A DNA stretch of 27,792 nucleotides, from positions 1 to 27,792 of the forward strand of contig CBCXTV010000024.1 of the NCBI GenBank assembly GCA_965178125.1. Direction: 5' to 3'. Below are positions 26,675 through 27,792 of this stretch, one piece after another. Positions within the stretch are counted from its first letter, which is position 1. Each line of letters opens with the position of its first letter. The DNA comes from Bilabrum cf. latius (Eukaryota; Bigyra: Bicosoecida; Bigyra; Bicosoecida). The translations under genes and the position numbers were made by a program. The notes beneath the pieces are model-generated. The model worked only from the letters and a program-made list of their open reading frames with translations. It searched no databases and was not told where the DNA came from.

Positions 26675-26842
26675 TGGGCGGAAGCGGAAAAAAGCCGAGC
26701 ACTACCGTGAAAAAATCCTGCATTTTACAGGAAAATCGGAGCACTACGTGTCAAAAACTGGGGGTTTTTGAGCTTTTTTTTCCAGAAAAACGGCATTTTT
26801 TTATGTAAAAACCGCGCGAAACGAGCACTACCGAGCACTACC
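26652..26842 (+). promoter_or_regulatory. Iteron-like GCACTAC(C) motifs with hairpins, candidate origin
   Basis: GCACTACC or GCACTAC occurs at 26654, 26699, 26741, 26825 and 26835. The last two are in a perfect 10-bp tandem, GAGCACTACC twice (26823-26842). Between them are the hairpins TCCTG-7nt-CAGGA (26716-26732) and CAAAAAC-5nt-GTTTTTG (26752-26770), in a locally A/T-rich stretch. The combination of a stem-loop, short direct repeats and an easily melted region upstream of a gene start is what rolling-circle or theta origins look like. No nick site can be assigned. Confidence 0.5.
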
Positions 26843-27349
26843 TCGCCTCCTCCAGTCGTGTTTCGCATTTTTTTCGCTGGCCGAAAATGTCTCCGAAGGC
26901 GCTGCCTCGAGGGGGGTTCCGATGGCTGATTTTGGGCGTTCGGTTGTCGATTTCGCGTGCATTTCAGGTTGTCGGCGAGGCCTTTTTGGCGTATGTCGCA
27001 GGTTCGGATGCCCTCGAACGTCGTGCCTCATGTGGTATTCGCCGGTTTCTATGTTCGAGAAGGCGGTCGGTCGGTCATCCTCTCTGGCAGGCTCCGAAGT
27101 GCGTTTGTGATCGTGCTAATTGCAACGCCATGCTTTCCTTCGTTGGCTTCGAGAATCCTTCCCTCGGAAGCGGTACTACCTCGCCCAGGGCGGCACGAGC
27201 TGCAGACTCAGCTGCCTCGGTGCTCATGTGTGTCCCGTGTCAGCAGTTTCGGTGTTTCGAACAGCAAGGATTCTGGGCATTGCGTGTCGGAGGCAAGTGT
27301 TCTATCTTGAGGCATTCCGCGATTCGTCGAAGGATTATTTGCGCAAATA
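26843..27349. other. Leader of the right-edge frame, with a half-cassette relic
   Basis: 27151-27191 (GAGAATCCTTCCCTCGGAAG, then CGGTACTACCTCG) resembles the right half of the hairpin cassette (26632-26673). Otherwise no gene is supported. Frames crossing this region disagree with one another and have no domain. Confidence 0.4.
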
Positions 27350-27792
27350 ATGTCGGCTCCGTTCAAGGGCGAAACGATGAGTTTGTCTGTTGCCGAGTCG
27401 CTGAAGTCCCGAGTCGCATCCTGCTCCTGGGATCCCGCGTGGGTTTCCGCGAGCTGCGTGCCGTGCGATGGCCTCCCCACAAGCCAGGAGTCAGAAGCGT
27501 CCACGACGGCGACCTCTGCTTTGTTAGGGGTGTCCGAGGCGTCCTCAACGTGCTCGTGTGGCCTCGGTGTCTCCAATTCGGTGGCTGCAGCGCGCGCGGC
27601 CGCTGTCCCGAGTTTTGGCTTTGACGATGCGGAGAACGACTTCGACGCCAGTCTCGACATGATTGAGGCCTCATGCGAGGTCGCATGCGAGGCAGAATGC
27701 GAGGGCGATCCGGGAGCCTGCTTGTTGTCCCACGGCAAGTCGAGCGGTCAGTGGCAGATCGGCGTAGTGGGTGAACGAGTCCTTTATGAGGG
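27350..27792 (+). CDS. Start of an unrecognised acidic, Cys-containing protein, 3' end outside window
   Basis: ATG 27350 opens 147 codons with no stop up to the edge. It is preceded by AATA and begins MSAPFKGETMSLSVAESLKS. The stretch is Ser/Ala/Glu rich with scattered Cys, and an acidic cluster occurs near residues 93-107 (FDDAENDFDASLDM). No domain is recognised. It resembles the low-complexity N-terminal regions of the cluster proteins. Its phase at the edge (two bases left over) is the phase in which Rep is open at position 1, so it could be the N-terminus of Rep if the molecule is circular or tandemly repeated. It could also be an unrelated gene. Confidence 0.5.
   Translation, partial: MSAPFKGETMSLSVAESLKSRVASCSWDPAWVSASCVPCDGLPTSQESEASTTATSALLGVSEASSTCSCGLGVSNSVAAARAAAVPSFGFDDAENDFDASLDMIEASCEVACEAECEGDPGACLLSHGKSSGQWQIGVVGERVLYE

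Noticed and set aside
26887-27624. 245-residue plus-strand frame near the right end
   Set aside because: It conflicts with the ATG 27350 frame, which has more gene-like composition and runs through the edge. No domain is seen.
1-27792. Dinoflagellate spliced-leader relic or polyA-ended retrocopies
   Set aside because: No match to the leader's conserved 3' part was noticed by eye, and no fragment ends in a clear A-tail, so neither host identity nor mRNA retroposition is claimed on this basis.

Overview
The window is GC-rich (by eye, not computed) and looks eukaryotic. Genes have no consistent Shine-Dalgarno sequence ahead of their start codons. One gene is a pogo/Tigger-type DDE transposase, and one large protein ends in an Arg/Ser-rich, KRAR-type tail. 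Much of the rest is repeat-derived. A protist such as a dinoflagellate or another microalga is the best guess, but no taxon-specific signature (for example a spliced-leader relic) was found.

Left part (1-9.9 kb): a one-directional, apparently intron-poor cluster on the + strand. In order it holds a replication-initiator (Rep) protein with an HUH endonuclease and a superfamily-3 helicase (open at the left edge), a small two-CxxC protein (ZnR1), a larger multi-CxxC protein (ZnR2), a short coiled-coil protein whose 5' end is tandemly duplicated, a DDE transposase, and a third CxxC protein (ZnR3) overlapping the transposase by 46 nt.

Middle (9.9-18.4 kb): no convincing intact ancestral gene. There is a hairpin cassette between direct repeats, many short relics, then a patchwork of sense-strand fragments of Rep, ZnR2, ZnR3 and a glycosyltransferase-like gene. 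Part of the patchwork is a 956-bp unit in tandem, and part is an open in-frame chimera (ZnR2-ZnR3-GT25). A near-perfect palindrome with 97-bp arms ends this part.

Right part (18.4-27.8 kb): a 398-bp higher-order repeat containing a 54-bp minisatellite, about 3 kb without a recognisable gene, a large glycosyltransferase-like gene (GT25-like N-terminus, second Rossmann-like segment, unknown region, Arg/Ser tail), a small charged coiled-coil gene, a second copy of the hairpin cassette with repeated GCACTACC motifs, and an ATG-started frame that runs off the right edge.

Working idea (inference): the Rep, ZnR and GT genes belong to one multi-gene mobile element or replicon. The frame open at the right edge is in phase with the Rep frame open at the left edge. 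If the molecule is circular or tandemly repeated, Rep would therefore begin near 27350, about 0.5 kb downstream of the hairpin/iteron region, as in rolling-circle replicons. The sense-only patchwork with 0-4 bp junction homology looks like template switching or microhomology-mediated rearrangement among copies of that element.
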